A stretch of DNA of 64,000 bases from DATFTE01 sp963802575 (GTDB taxonomy: Bacteria; Acidobacteriota; Terriglobia; Terriglobales; Acidobacteriaceae), in contig CAWDJF010000006.1 of assembly GCA_963802575.1 (NCBI GenBank), forward strand, positions 62,001 through 126,000. Reading direction: 5' to 3'. The notes below the pieces were generated by a model that made no database searches, was not told where the DNA came from, and worked only from the letters and a program-made list of their open reading frames with translations. The position numbers and the translations under genes were made by a program. Positions 35,961-45,814 of the stretch are shown in pieces (the stretch's first letter is position 1; each line of letters starts with the position of its first letter).

Positions 35961-38936
35961 TCATTGCACCTTCTCGTACTCGGTCTTGGCTTCTTGCAGA
36001 ATCGGAATATCGGGGTCGGCATCCTTCCACAGCGTAAGGAAATTCTGATAAGCAGTGCGGGCTTGGAAGACTTCGCCTTGCATAACATAAGCGCGGGCAA
36101 GACCGAGATAGGCGAGTGCGCCGATGGGCTCGCTCATGACGACTCCAGGCCAATCAACGATTCGTTGGAACTCTGCTGAGGCCCGCACACCTTCTTTCGC
36201 GGCCAGATAGACTTCCCCCCGCACATAAACCGGATACATGTTGGTCGAGAAGGTGGTGCCGGCGGCGGCACCCAGATCGTACGGCGCTGCGGCCTCCAGC
36301 GTCTCAGCAGCCTTGGCTGTGTCGTTGCGGTTGAGAGCGAGCTGGGCGCGAATTGTGGGAAGGTAGTTGAATTGAACAATCGTATCCTCAGGAAAGTGTT
36401 TCACCAGCTCATCCGCAATTCCTTGCGCCCTGGAAGAGTCGCCCGCCATCGCCAAGGCCAGCGCCGCCACATACTGGCCGTCGACCCCGATCGAATGCGC
36501 TGTCGCAGAAGTGGCAAGTCGCCGGGCATCCGCCGCATTCCCAAAGAGCGCCTCGTACAAGGCCTCGTTGGCTTCGTCGCTCGCCGCCCTCTCCTTTTCT
36601 CCCGCAACTTCGGCGGACGCCACCGCCTGCCGGGAGAACTCTCTGGACTTATTGAGCTGGCCGGAATAGGCGGCCGTGTTGGCTTCGTAGTACAACATGA
36701 GACTTTTCTGTCGCGGTTGCCCCGTTGCCCACGTTACCTGCTCCGTCATCCGCGCCGCATCGTGTTGCAAGAAACCCAACTCGTACAAATAGAGATGCAG
36801 ATCGGCGGAATCGAAGTTCTTTGCCTGGGCCTCTTCGGCGGTGGCCTCAGCTTCCTGCAGCCGATTCAGACAAATATAGGAAATCGCGAGATTGCTGTAG
36901 GTCAGGGCATCATACGGTGCGCGGCGCGAGGCTTCCCGGAAAGCCTCAAGTGCTTTGTCATATTGCCCGAGGTTCTGGTACAGCACCCCCAGGTTGGCCG
37001 GCGGCACAAATTCTCGTGGATAGGTCTGCGACCAAAGTTCATATACTTTGCGTGCTTGCTCCAGGTTCCCCGTGACGAAGTGATAGTAATGAGACTCGAT
37101 GTAGTATTTCTCCCGCTCGCTCACCGGCTGCCGCAGTTCGAAGCTCTTCTTCGTGTTCACTGCCGCGAGGTTCTTCTCTCCGAGGTTGTGATAGGCCGTG
37201 CCAAGGGAGGCATAAGCCATGGCAAAATTCTCATCCTCGGCGATGGCCTTTTGATACAGCGGGACTGCTGCCAGATAGTCCGCTTTTACCGTCATCATTT
37301 TCCGTCCGAGGCTGTAGGACTGCAGGGCTTCGAGCGAGCGGGTGGTGGCCTCCTCAACCGGTGTCTCGAATTTCTGGATGGTGCTGAGCGATTCGCCTAA
37401 CTTCTCGCGTAAGCTGATCGCACCCGCGTCGAGAGCTTTGAGGACGTGCTCCTTGTTGTCGGCTGTAACCTGCACCTTCGCCAAGGAACTGCCCGTGGCA
37501 CAGTTCGTCGCCTGGAGACCCAAAACATACTCGCTACCCAAGCTCGCGATCGAGCCCTCAAGCTCCGCAGATCCATCCATTCTCTGGCAAAGTTCTCGGG
37601 CCATCGCCGGCGTGACCCGCGAATCGGGCGACTGGCCCATCAATCGCAGGGTCTGCTGGATGCGCGGTTCGGAAACGAGGCTCAGGAAGGGCGACTGTTC
37701 AAGCTGAATGGCCAAGCCTTGCTTCAGGGTTTCATCAAACACTGCATCGCCCGTCGTATTCGTAAAATCGGCGAGCACAATGGTGTCTTTCGCTGTCAGG
37801 GTCGTGGCACGATAAGACCTGATGTAAATAATACCGGCAACCAGGCCGGCGACCACCAGCATTACACCCAGAACCCAAGCCCTCTTCCGTAATCCCAGAT
37901 GTTGCTCCGCCACCTCTGGAACCACGGTGGAAGAGACCGCATTTTGTTTGGCACTCGACGGGTGGCGAGGTGAAATTGGGATCCCAACGGATTCTGATTC
38001 TTCTTGTGCCACCGGCATCCGGCTCGACTCGGAGTCCCGCTTCAGCCGTTGCAAGTCCGCTCGCATTTCGGAGGCGTGCTGGTACCGCAGATCGCGTTCC
38101 TTTTCGAGCGCCTTGTTGATGATGCCTTCCAGCTTGTCTGGGAGGTCGGGATTCAGACGGACAGGAGCGACCGGAGCGCGGTTTAGAATGGCATCGAAAA
38201 GAATCGCCGAACTGTCTCCACGGAACGGCAACTTACCGGTCGCCATCTGGTACAGCACCGCACCAAACGAGAATAAGTCGGTGCGGGCGTCCAACTCCTT
38301 AGCCCGTGCTTGTTCCGGCGACATGTAGGCGACGGTTCCTGTGGTTGTCCCTGGACTGGTGAGTTGTTCGTCGCCGATATACGAGAGCGTTTGAGTCTTT
38401 TGCGCGGCAATCTGGCTTGCAGTGTTGGGCGAAAGAGTGACCTTGGCCAGACCGAAGTCGAGGACCTTGGCATGTCCTCGCTTGGTAACGAAAATGTTGG
38501 CGGGCTTGATGTCCCGATGAATGATACCTTCGCTGTGCGCCGCCTCAAGCGCGTCGGCAACCTCAATGGACAGAGAGAGCAGTGTCTCGATTTCCAGCGG
38601 GCCGTCGCCAATTAGCTCTTTCAGCGTCGCTCCATCCATGTACTCCATCGCGATAAACGCTTGGCCTTCGTATGTGCCAATTTCGTAGATGGTGCAGATG
38701 TTGGGATGATTGAGCGCAGAAGCTCTCCGCGCCTCGCGGCGAAAGCGTTCGAGGGCATTCGGATCCCGGGCCAGATTTTCAGGCAGGAACTTTAAAGCGA
38801 CAAACCGCCCGAGCTCCGTATCTTGGGCTTTGTAAACCACACCCATGCCACCGCTCCCGAGTTTTTCCAAAACGACATAGTGCGAGATCGTTTGACCGGT
38901 GCGGGAATTGGGTTCGGGCAGTCTGGATGTTGACAA
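35961..38936 (-). CDS. Serine/threonine protein kinase with C-terminal TPR repeats
   Basis: 991 aa. Residues about 20-300 form a Hanks-type kinase with a glycine loop at 27-32 (GSGGMG), catalytic Lys49, HRDIKPAN at 140-147 (Asp142), DFG at 160-162 and TVAYMSPEQA in the activation segment. All the catalytic residues are present. A transmembrane helix covers about 353-372. The extracytoplasmic part begins with KDTIVLADFTNTTGDAVFDETLKQGL, a TolB-like/cyclase-associated module, and then has about ten TPR-like repeats to the end. This is a PknB-type receptor architecture very common in Acidobacteriota; the signal and substrates are unknown. It shares a divergent promoter region, with a long inverted repeat, with the outer-membrane protein at 39236. 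Confidence 0.92.
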   Translation of the reverse strand: MSTSRLPEPNSRTGQTISHYVVLEKLGSGGMGVVYKAQDTELGRFVALKFLPENLARDPNALERFRREARRASALNHPNICTIYEIGTYEGQAFIAMEYMDGATLKELIGDGPLEIETLLSLSIEVADALEAAHSEGIIHRDIKPANIFVTKRGHAKVLDFGLAKVTLSPNTASQIAAQKTQTLSYIGDEQLTSPGTTTGTVAYMSPEQARAKELDARTDLFSFGAVLYQMATGKLPFRGDSSAILFDAILNRAPVAPVRLNPDLPDKLEGIINKALEKERDLRYQHASEMRADLQRLKRDSESSRMPVAQEESESVGIPISPRHPSSAKQNAVSSTVVPEVAEQHLGLRKRAWVLGVMLVVAGLVAGIIYIRSYRATTLTAKDTIVLADFTNTTGDAVFDETLKQGLAIQLEQSPFLSLVSEPRIQQTLRLMGQSPDSRVTPAMARELCQRMDGSAELEGSIASLGSEYVLGLQATNCATGSSLAKVQVTADNKEHVLKALDAGAISLREKLGESLSTIQKFETPVEEATTRSLEALQSYSLGRKMMTVKADYLAAVPLYQKAIAEDENFAMAYASLGTAYHNLGEKNLAAVNTKKSFELRQPVSEREKYYIESHYYHFVTGNLEQARKVYELWSQTYPREFVPPANLGVLYQNLGQYDKALEAFREASRRAPYDALTYSNLAISYICLNRLQEAEATAEEAQAKNFDSADLHLYLYELGFLQHDAARMTEQVTWATGQPRQKSLMLYYEANTAAYSGQLNKSREFSRQAVASAEVAGEKERAASDEANEALYEALFGNAADARRLATSATAHSIGVDGQYVAALALAMAGDSSRAQGIADELVKHFPEDTIVQFNYLPTIRAQLALNRNDTAKAAETLEAAAPYDLGAAAGTTFSTNMYPVYVRGEVYLAAKEGVRASAEFQRIVDWPGVVMSEPIGALAYLGLARAYVMQGEVFQARTAYQNFLTLWKDADPDIPILQEAKTEYEKVQ

Positions 38937-38978
38937 GACGGCACTTCAACTGGACGTTAGCCGGATGGCTTTTCACTT

Positions 38979-39136
38979 CATACTGGCAAAAGTGTCAGTG
39001 GTCTCGGAGCACCCAACACAAATGCCACTGGCAGTCCCACCTTGCGATCGCGTTCTTTGATTTTCACTGCTTGCCTCTTGCCTTATGTACTGAGCCGGCC
39101 AAGTAATGAACAAAGCCTGTCACTTTTGCCAGTATG
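38979..39136. promoter_or_regulatory. 16-bp inverted repeat pair between divergent genes
   Basis: CATACTGGCAAAAGTG at 38979-38994 recurs exactly as its reverse complement at 39121-39136. The match extends to 20 bp with one mismatch (38979-38998 and 39117-39136), and 118 bp lie between the arms. Each arm therefore sits upstream of one divergent gene in the same orientation relative to it: 43 bp before the kinase start and 100 bp before the 39236 start. This is the geometry of a shared operator or of two promoters with a common upstream element. The binding protein is unknown. Confidence 0.6.
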
Positions 39137-39235
39137 CACGTCAAAGAGAGTTCCTTAAATTTTGTCGAGGGAATCGTTCCTGGAAGAGCATTCCGCTGAT
39201 TCTCAACCTGATCTCAATCGAAAAGGAGAAGGGAA

Positions 39236-39880
39236 ATGCGCAAATACTTTGTTCTGGTGGGTTTGATATTGTTCACGGTCGGCGCAGCAATGGCTCAGGA
39301 CTACCCAAAAGTTGAAACATCGCCGGCGTTCATGTACATCCGCACCCCAGTCTCATTTTCGAATGGAACCACCAGCATCAAGCAGAGCTTTAACTGTGCT
39401 GGCGGCGGGGGCACATTCGCCTATAACCTCAGCAGCCTGATCGGCATCGCAGCTGACCTGGGTGGCTGCAAGTATTTCGGCCAAACCGTCCCTGCACAGA
39501 TCAGCACCAAAATTGACGGGAACGGCTTTACCTATCTGTTCGGGCCGCGGATTACCCTCCGAAAGGGCAAGTTAAATCCTTTTTTCGAGGTCAACTTCGG
39601 CGGGATGCGCATCTCTCTGAGTTGCAAGAGCAGTTCGACCAATTGCAACGCTTTCAGCAACGGGAACACGTACTCCAAGAACGCTTTCGCCCTGACGGCG
39701 GGCGGAGGATTTGACATCAGGCTGACCAAGAAGTTTTCCCTACGCCCCGTCCAGGCCGAATATCTCTACACCCGCTTTGGCAACAGCTGTCCTGCCAATA
39801 TTTGTACCAACAACAACAATCAGAATAGTTTCCGATTGAAGAGTGGAATCGTCATTGCGTGGGGTGCGGGCTCCAAGTAA
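39236..39880 (+). CDS. Outer-membrane beta-barrel-like secreted protein
   Basis: 214 aa with a Sec signal (YFVLVGLILFTVGAAMAQD) and AAAAGGAGAAGGG before the ATG. The mature protein alternates amphipathic strands with polar loops (AFMYIRTPVSF, FTYLFGPRITLR, NPFFEVNFGGMRISL, FALTAGGGFDIRL, FSLRPVQAEYLYTRF, FRLKSGIVIAWG), the pattern of an 8-stranded OmpA/OmpX-like or outer_membrane beta-barrel family protein. It ends without the canonical terminal Phe (SK end). It is divergently transcribed from the kinase gene and may share its regulation. Confidence 0.78.
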   Translation: MRKYFVLVGLILFTVGAAMAQDYPKVETSPAFMYIRTPVSFSNGTTSIKQSFNCAGGGGTFAYNLSSLIGIAADLGGCKYFGQTVPAQISTKIDGNGFTYLFGPRITLRKGKLNPFFEVNFGGMRISLSCKSSSTNCNAFSNGNTYSKNAFALTAGGGFDIRLTKKFSLRPVQAEYLYTRFGNSCPANICTNNNNQNSFRLKSGIVIAWGAGSK

Positions 39881-39922
39881 CGGTTTCTGTTGACCGCGGT
39901 CTCTCTTGCTGTAGAGACCGCC

Positions 39923-40294
39923 ATGGCCAATATTCATGAAGGCGGGATGTGGTCTCCATTGGTCGACTCCTCAGCTGCGACCGAATCCGAGACGAACCAA
40001 ACCATGTGCGCTGAGAAGCCAACACAGGGCTCAAAAACCCTCACTCTGCGACAACGCGAGGTGTTGCAGCTGCTTGTCAAGGGATCGACTATGCGGCAGG
40101 CGGCCGTCGCGTTGGGACTTAAGCCACGCACAATTGCGTATCACAAATATCGCATCATGAAACAATTCGATCTGGAGACAAACACCGATCTCATCCGATT
40201 TGCGATGGATGAGCAACTTGTGCCCTCAATTAGACGCAAACGACCAGAAGCTTCGCAGCCACGCAATGACAAATCGCGCGGTACAGGTGGCTAG
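39923..40294 (+). CDS. LuxR-type helix-turn-helix protein without receiver
   Basis: 123 aa from the ATG at 39923 (a TTG at 39890 and an ATG at 39947 are alternatives, the last with AAGGCGGG upstream). Residues about 38-100 are a LuxR/GerE DNA-binding domain: TLTLRQREVLQLLVKGSTMRQAAVALGL and then RTIAYHKYRIM. The N-terminal 35 residues are too short for a receiver or ligand domain, so it is an orphan DNA-binding protein or the remnant of a NarL-type response regulator. Targets are unknown. The end of the gene overlaps the degenerate sigma-factor frame on the other strand. Confidence 0.65.
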   Translation: MANIHEGGMWSPLVDSSAATESETNQTMCAEKPTQGSKTLTLRQREVLQLLVKGSTMRQAAVALGLKPRTIAYHKYRIMKQFDLETNTDLIRFAMDEQLVPSIRRKRPEASQPRNDKSRGTGG

Positions 40295-40873
40295 GCTGTC
40301 GTGCGCCGGTTGACGTCCCAATCGCGGACTTTCATCCCTTGGGCTGGCAACTTCGGTGCGATGAGCACTCAGATCCGGCTCAATCGAGCAGTCGGCTGAA
40401 TTAATCTGGCGTCCCCGACGGGACAACCTTAAACCTGACCGTGTAGCGCGATGCGTCCGAGGCGCGGCTCGGAATCTGAGCGCTCGCCGCATCAAGTTCC
40501 TTAACCTTTTCCGGGCACGTGCCAATTGGGCCTTCACAGTTCCGTGTGGTACTCCCAGAATTTGTGCAGTTTGGTGGATCGAAAGACCATCGACATCCCG
40601 CAACTGAAATGCTCGGCGCAACGTGGGCGTGAGCTGAGCTTGGAAATGAGCCAGGCGCCTGCCTACCTCAGTATCTTGACACTGGTCCTCCGGATTAGGT
40701 CGGCCATCTGCTAATCGCTGCGATGCGGAATGTTTCTCGACCTCTCCAAGACTCTGCCGACGAACGGCTGGACCTCTTGCCGCTCTTGAGTGGCCGTTGG
40801 CTCTGGTCAACGCTCCTTTGAGCGCTTTGGCTTTCCCAGAATGAGTTGATACCGGGAGGGTGGGGCAACGCAA
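40226..40873 (-). pseudogene. ECF sigma-70 factor remnant (region 4 only)
   Basis: The frame encodes 215 aa, but only residues about 72-130 are recognisable. They form an ECF sigma factor region 4 with helix-turn-helix (LTPTLRRAFQLRDVDGLSIHQTAQILGVPHGTVKAQLARARKRLR). Region 2 is missing; the upstream part of the frame and of the neighbouring frames shows no DNA-melting or core-binding helices. The C-terminal 80 residues are Arg-rich and overlap the LuxR gene, suggesting read-through beyond the original stop. I interpret it as a decaying sigma factor gene; a functional orphan region 4 is less likely. Confidence 0.55.
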
Positions 40874-41343
40874 TTGACCCTTTTGCCTTCCCTGGAGGAG
40901 AATAGAGCCCCTCAGCGACCTTTAGGGTGACATTGTCGTCGATAGAGCAGGTTTCAGTTGGGCCTCCGGCCCAGTAGGATTCGGCCATGCAACAGATCCT
41001 CATAAGCAAACCGCGGACGAGAAACTCGAAATGGACCCGGCCATCCAGTTCACTTTCGAACCGTACCGGAATGGATTACAGTTTTGTACCGCAGCATTGG
41101 GGCAGGTAACAGAACCGAAGAGCCAATCATGAGTTGCGCAACTGGCATGGAGCTTGTTTTGAGTCCGTCGTGCAAGGTTGCTCATCAAAGCGGTTGCTCG
41201 AAGTTCTTCCGCGAGCGGTTGCCCTCGATTTTTATTGACCGATGTCATGGCAAATCGGCGGGATTAGCGCGCCACAAGACATGGCATCGGCCGGCTGAAG
41301 CAGCGAAAGATCACTCCTCGATAGTGGGAGCAGGCTGCCGGAG
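40874..41343. other. Intergenic region upstream of the RND operon
   Basis: Short frames on both strands show no domain or ribosome site. Part of it may be eroded 5' sequence of the sigma-factor remnant. The promoter of the efflux operon should lie here, but I see no clear operator palindrome and no dedicated repressor gene. Confidence 0.35.
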
Positions 41344-42558
41344 ATGAGCATGATCAATATCTCGAATCGCAGACTTCTAGTTGGCGGACTCTTTTGCTTG
41401 ATCGTGATTGGGCTGATCATCGGAGCTGTTCGCCCATCAAAGCATGCTTTGGGGGCGGCGCCGGGCGCCACGCCGGATGTCGAGGTGGTCAAGGTCCAGC
41501 AGGAAGATGTTCCGATTTACGGGGAATGGATCGGCACCCTCGACGGACTGGTCAACGCCGACGTAAGGGCGCAAGTCACAGGATACCTGTCAAAACAAGG
41601 TTACCAAGAGGGCGCATTCGTCAAGCAAGGTCAGCTTCTTTTTCAAATTGACCCACGTCCGTTTCAGGCCGCGCTTGACCAAGCCCAAGGCCAACTGGCA
41701 CAAGCCAAGGCCTCATTGGCGAATGCCCAGGCAGTGCAGCGCCGAACTGAACTTGATGTCGCCCGTTACACGCCGCTGGCGAAGGAGCAGGCGGCCAGCC
41801 AGCAGGATCTTGACAATGCCGTCCAGAATAACCTTGCGGCAATCGCCACTGTGGAAACGGCAAAGGCGCAAATCAAGACTTACGAGGCTGCCGTTGAAAC
41901 CGCGAAGATTAATCTGGAGTTCACGCGGCTAGTTGCTCCCATTGACGGCATCGCGGGACAAGCTCAGCTCCAGGTTGGCGCCCTGGTGACGCCAAACAGT
42001 GGAATCGTCACTTCTGTTTCGACCGTCGACCCAATCAAAGTTTATTTCACCGTCGGTGAACCTCAATATCTGGCTTGGCGAAAACGTTTCCCCACGGAAC
42101 CTAGTAGCGAGGCTGCCGGGAAGGCTCTGCACCTCGAACTGATTTTGGCGGACGGCTCAACCTATCCCCACGAGGGCAGCTTCTACTTTGCCGATCGCCA
42201 AGTCAACGAGAGCACCGGTGCAATTCGGCTCGCAGGACTGTTCCCTAATCCCGGAAGCGTTCTGCGACCGGGCGGCTATGCCAAGGTTCGCGCGGTGATC
42301 TCCACCCAACATGACGCCCTTCTTGTTCCGCAGCGGGCAGTATCAGAACTGCAGGGCGGCTACCAGGTTGCAGTGGTGGACACCGCCAACAAGGTCAGCA
42401 TTCGAACCGTCGCAGTCGGCGACCGTGTTGGCTCGCAGTGGATTATCGCCGGCGGACTGAATCGCGGCGAACAGGTCGTCGCTGAAGGCGTACAAAAAGT
42501 GCGCACAGGCGCGCTCGTAAACCCCAAGCCATTCGACAGGGAAAGCAAGGGAAAATAA
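41344..42558 (+). CDS. RND efflux pump periplasmic adaptor (membrane fusion protein)
   Basis: 404 aa. An N-terminal membrane anchor (LLVGGLFCLIVIGLIIGAV) is followed by a lipoyl/barrel-sandwich half (VRAQVTGYLSKQGYQEGAFVKQGQLLFQIDPRPFQAAL). A long alpha-hairpin comes next (QAQGQLAQAKASLANAQAVQRR to ETAKAQIKTYEAAVETAKINLEFT), and then the second lipoyl half (RLVAPIDGIAGQAQLQVGALV), a beta-barrel and a membrane-proximal domain (LLVPQRAVSELQGGYQVAVV). It links the inner-membrane RND pump to the outer-membrane channel. It is the first gene of a three-gene operon, with a 4-nt gap to the pump gene. The sequence is closest in style to MexE/AcrA adaptors. Confidence 0.93.
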   Translation: MSMINISNRRLLVGGLFCLIVIGLIIGAVRPSKHALGAAPGATPDVEVVKVQQEDVPIYGEWIGTLDGLVNADVRAQVTGYLSKQGYQEGAFVKQGQLLFQIDPRPFQAALDQAQGQLAQAKASLANAQAVQRRTELDVARYTPLAKEQAASQQDLDNAVQNNLAAIATVETAKAQIKTYEAAVETAKINLEFTRLVAPIDGIAGQAQLQVGALVTPNSGIVTSVSTVDPIKVYFTVGEPQYLAWRKRFPTEPSSEAAGKALHLELILADGSTYPHEGSFYFADRQVNESTGAIRLAGLFPNPGSVLRPGGYAKVRAVISTQHDALLVPQRAVSELQGGYQVAVVDTANKVSIRTVAVGDRVGSQWIIAGGLNRGEQVVAEGVQKVRTGALVNPKPFDRESKGK

Positions 42559-42562
42559 TCCG

Positions 42563-45500
42563 ATGTCGAAATTTTTCATAAACCGGCCCATTGTCGCGAT
42601 AGTGATTTCCATCATTTTGGTGCTCGTGGGTACACTCACCATCCTGACTTTGCCGGTCGCGCAGTTTCCCAACATTACTCCGCCCGAGATTCAAGTCCTC
42701 GCTACCTACGTTGGAGCCGACGCCCAGACGTTAGAGCAAGCGGTTGCCACTCCCATCGAGCAGCAGATGAATGGGGTGGACAACATGAACTACATGTACT
42801 CGCTGAACGCCACTGGGAACTCGAATACCACTCTGATCGTGGACTTCGACGTAAAAAGCGATCCGAATACAGACTTTATTTTGACGCAGGCGCGCGAGAC
42901 TCAGGCCGCGTCTCAGCTTCCCCTCGACGTCACGAATTATGGGGTCACGGTTCGAAAGTCGGTCACCGCGCCGCTCATGCTGTTCGCACTCTACTCACCG
43001 AGTGGAACGTATGACGCCGGCTTTCTGGCGAATTACGCATTTATCAATCTCGTCGATCCGATCACGCGTTCAAAGGGCATAGGAAACGTGCAGGTGTTCG
43101 GTGCGGGCCAGTATGCGATGCGCCTCTGGATACGACCGGACCAGTTAGCCAAGCTCGGCATCACCGTTCCGGAAATCGTCAGCGCCATTCAGGCACAAAA
43201 CACTGTGAACCCGGCGGGTAAGGCGGGTGGCGAGCCCGCACCGAAAGGGCAGGAATTTACCTACACAGTTCTCGCGCAAGGGCGTCTGCTATCGCCAGAG
43301 GAATTTGGCCGTATTGTTGTTCGCGAAACCCCCGATGGCGGGATCGTCCGCGTCCGCGACGTGGCTCGAATCGAACTGGGATCACAGGATTACAGCATTG
43401 CTGGCCGTTTTAATGGGAAGCCAGGAGCTCTTGTTGCCGTCTACCAGTTGCCCGGTTCGAACGCAGTCGATGCCGCCGATGGGGTAAAGAAGTTGATGGC
43501 GCAAATGAAGCAGAGTTTTCCGGAAGGCGTCGACTATGTCATTGCGCTGGATACGACACGAGCCGTCACGCAGGGCATGAAGGAAATTGTTGAAACCCTG
43601 GTAATCGCCCTCGTGCTGGTAATTCTCGTTGTCTACCTGTTCTTACAAGGGTGGCGTGCAACCCTGATTCCTCTCCTTGCGGTTCCCGTTTCTCTTGTCG
43701 GGACATTCGTACTGTTCCCTCTGTTTGGTTTTTCCATCAATACGCTTTCTCTCTTTGGTCTAGTGCTGGCCATTGGTCTGGTAGTCGACGACGCCATTGT
43801 TGTGGTCGAAGGCGTTGAGCGGCACATCGAGGAGGGAATGACGCCGAAGGCCGCCGCACTCAAAGCGATGGAGGAATTATCCGGACCGGTTGTTGGTATC
43901 GCTCTCGTTCTCTCCGCCGTGTTCGTACCCACGGCATTTATTCCGGGTATCACTGGCAGGCTCTACCAGCAGTTCGCGGTGACGATTGCGATCAGCGTGC
44001 TGCTGTCGGCGTTCAACGCTCTTACACTAAGTCCGGCGCTGGCTGCGCTTCTACTTCGCCCGAAGCAGCCCAGCCACGGCCTGTTGAGGAGATTCTTCGA
44101 TTGGTTCAACCGCATGTTCGAGCGGGGCACAGATCAGTATGTCCGGTGGAGCGGAGTGCTGCTCCAGAAGACTCTCGTCATGATTGTGCTGCTTGTTGGT
44201 TTCAGCATCGGCGCGGCGTTCTTCGCGAGTCGCGTACCCTCAAGCTTTCTGCCTGACGAGGACCAAGGTTACGCCTACATCAACCTGCAACTGCCAAATG
44301 GAGCTTCCCTGGAACGCACCACGCGAGTTGTGGCCGACGTCGAAAACATTCTGAGGAACACCCCAGGCGTTCAATACTCAAGCAGCATCGTGGGCTTCAG
44401 TTTGCTCAGTTTTGTTCGTACCAGTTACAACGCATTCTTCTTCGTGACCTTCAAACCCTGGGACGATCGCAAGACCAGCGCCGAGCAATTTCAAGCGATC
44501 AAAGCGCATCTCAACCAGCAATTGAGTAAATTGCCCGCGGCAATTGCTTTCAGCTTCTCCCCGCCGGCAATTCCCGGCGTCGGTACGTCGGGCGGATTCA
44601 CGTTTGTGCTCGAGGACCGTGCCGGCAACGACGTTCAGTTCCTCACAAAAAATCTCGCTACCTTCCTCGACGCTGCACACAAGCGGCCGGAACTTGCCGG
44701 ATTGAGTACGACTTTTCTGCCCAGCGTCCCCCAACAATTTGTCGAGGTTGACCGCGACAAGGTGTTGAAGCAAGGTGTGAATCTGAACGATGTCTATCGC
44801 ACGATCCAGGCCTTCATGGGCGGCTATTTCATCAATTATTTCAATCGCTTCGGCCGCCAGTGGCAGGTGTACATCGAGGCGGAAGGCGAGGATCGCGCCA
44901 AAGCAGAGAACGTCGGGCAGTTTTATGTTCGCAATAACAAGGGTGAAAACGTCCCTTTATCCACCCTCACCACCGTGAAGCCGCGCCTCGGCCCAGAATT
45001 TACCATGCGCTTCAACGAGTATCGTGCGGCGCAGATTAACGGCAGCGCAGCGCCCGGTTATAGCGCCGATCAGGCCAGCGCCGCTCTCGAAGACGTTTTC
45101 AAGCAGACCATGCCGCGTGAAATGGGCTTCGACTACTCCGGGATGTCGTTTCAGGAGCAGCAGGCCCGGCAAGGTGTGCCCCCTTCCCTGATCTTCGGGC
45201 TTTCGTTGCTATTTGTCTTCTTGATTCTTGCCGCGCTCTATGAAAGCTGGTCGCTGCCTTTCAGCGTCCTGCTCAGTACGCCCGTGGCGATCTTTGGAGC
45301 CTTTTTCATTCTGTGGCTGCGCCGCGCGATCCTGAGTGCGTTCCTGCCTCCTTTCATGGTTCAAATCGAGAGCGACGTTTACTCGCAGATCGGGCTCATC
45401 ATGCTGATTGGGCTGGCGGCCAAGAACGCGATTCTGATCGTCGAATTCGCCAAGGATCAGTATGAGCATGGGAAATCGCTGTCGGAAGCCGCGCTTGAAG

Positions 45501-45766
45501 GCGCGAGGCTTCGGTTGCGGCCCATCCTGATGACTTCCTTCGCGTTCATTCTCGGCTGCGTCCCCCTATGGATTGCAAGCGGCGCTGGTTCGGTGGCTCG
45601 ACAGATCATGGGAACCACAGTGATCGGTGGAATGATCGCCGCCAGTGCGATTGGAATCTTCTTCGTGCCGGCTATTTTTTATGTGGTGGAAAAATGGTCC
45701 GGCGCCGGCAAGGAACCCGCTTCCGGGATCGTGCCGGCAACGCCGAGCCCGGCGCCTGGAGATTGA
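42563..45766 (+). CDS. RND multidrug efflux transporter (HAE-1, AcrB/MexF type)
   Basis: 1067 aa with the full HAE-1 architecture: twelve transmembrane helices and two large periplasmic loops after TM1 and TM7. The N-terminus FFINRPIVAIVISIILVLVG and the motif QFPNITPPEIQV are typical. The proton-relay Asp pair is present in GLVLAIGLVVDDAIVVVEGVERHIEE, and the relay Lys in GLAAKNAILIVEFAKDQYEHG. The second-half pore region (GFSLLSFVRTSYNAFFFVTFKPW) is intact. It is a proton-driven exporter of drugs, bile-salt-like compounds or metabolites. Substrates cannot be predicted; MexF-like pumps favour chloramphenicol and fluoroquinolones. Confidence 0.95.
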   Translation: MSKFFINRPIVAIVISIILVLVGTLTILTLPVAQFPNITPPEIQVLATYVGADAQTLEQAVATPIEQQMNGVDNMNYMYSLNATGNSNTTLIVDFDVKSDPNTDFILTQARETQAASQLPLDVTNYGVTVRKSVTAPLMLFALYSPSGTYDAGFLANYAFINLVDPITRSKGIGNVQVFGAGQYAMRLWIRPDQLAKLGITVPEIVSAIQAQNTVNPAGKAGGEPAPKGQEFTYTVLAQGRLLSPEEFGRIVVRETPDGGIVRVRDVARIELGSQDYSIAGRFNGKPGALVAVYQLPGSNAVDAADGVKKLMAQMKQSFPEGVDYVIALDTTRAVTQGMKEIVETLVIALVLVILVVYLFLQGWRATLIPLLAVPVSLVGTFVLFPLFGFSINTLSLFGLVLAIGLVVDDAIVVVEGVERHIEEGMTPKAAALKAMEELSGPVVGIALVLSAVFVPTAFIPGITGRLYQQFAVTIAISVLLSAFNALTLSPALAALLLRPKQPSHGLLRRFFDWFNRMFERGTDQYVRWSGVLLQKTLVMIVLLVGFSIGAAFFASRVPSSFLPDEDQGYAYINLQLPNGASLERTTRVVADVENILRNTPGVQYSSSIVGFSLLSFVRTSYNAFFFVTFKPWDDRKTSAEQFQAIKAHLNQQLSKLPAAIAFSFSPPAIPGVGTSGGFTFVLEDRAGNDVQFLTKNLATFLDAAHKRPELAGLSTTFLPSVPQQFVEVDRDKVLKQGVNLNDVYRTIQAFMGGYFINYFNRFGRQWQVYIEAEGEDRAKAENVGQFYVRNNKGENVPLSTLTTVKPRLGPEFTMRFNEYRAAQINGSAAPGYSADQASAALEDVFKQTMPREMGFDYSGMSFQEQQARQGVPPSLIFGLSLLFVFLILAALYESWSLPFSVLLSTPVAIFGAFFILWLRRAILSAFLPPFMVQIESDVYSQIGLIMLIGLAAKNAILIVEFAKDQYEHGKSLSEAALEGARLRLRPILMTSFAFILGCVPLWIASGAGSVARQIMGTTVIGGMIAASAIGIFFVPAIFYVVEKWSGAGKEPASGIVPATPSPAPGD

Positions 45767-45814
45767 GATTTCCGTTAGCACGAGGAGTGGGAAAAACACG
45801 TGGAGCTGCGCACC

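Noticed and set aside
39117..39136. Sigma-54 promoter reading of TGTCAC and TTGCC in the inverted repeat
   Set aside because: The -24 and -12 elements would be only a few bases apart instead of the required spacing, and the -24 GG is missing.
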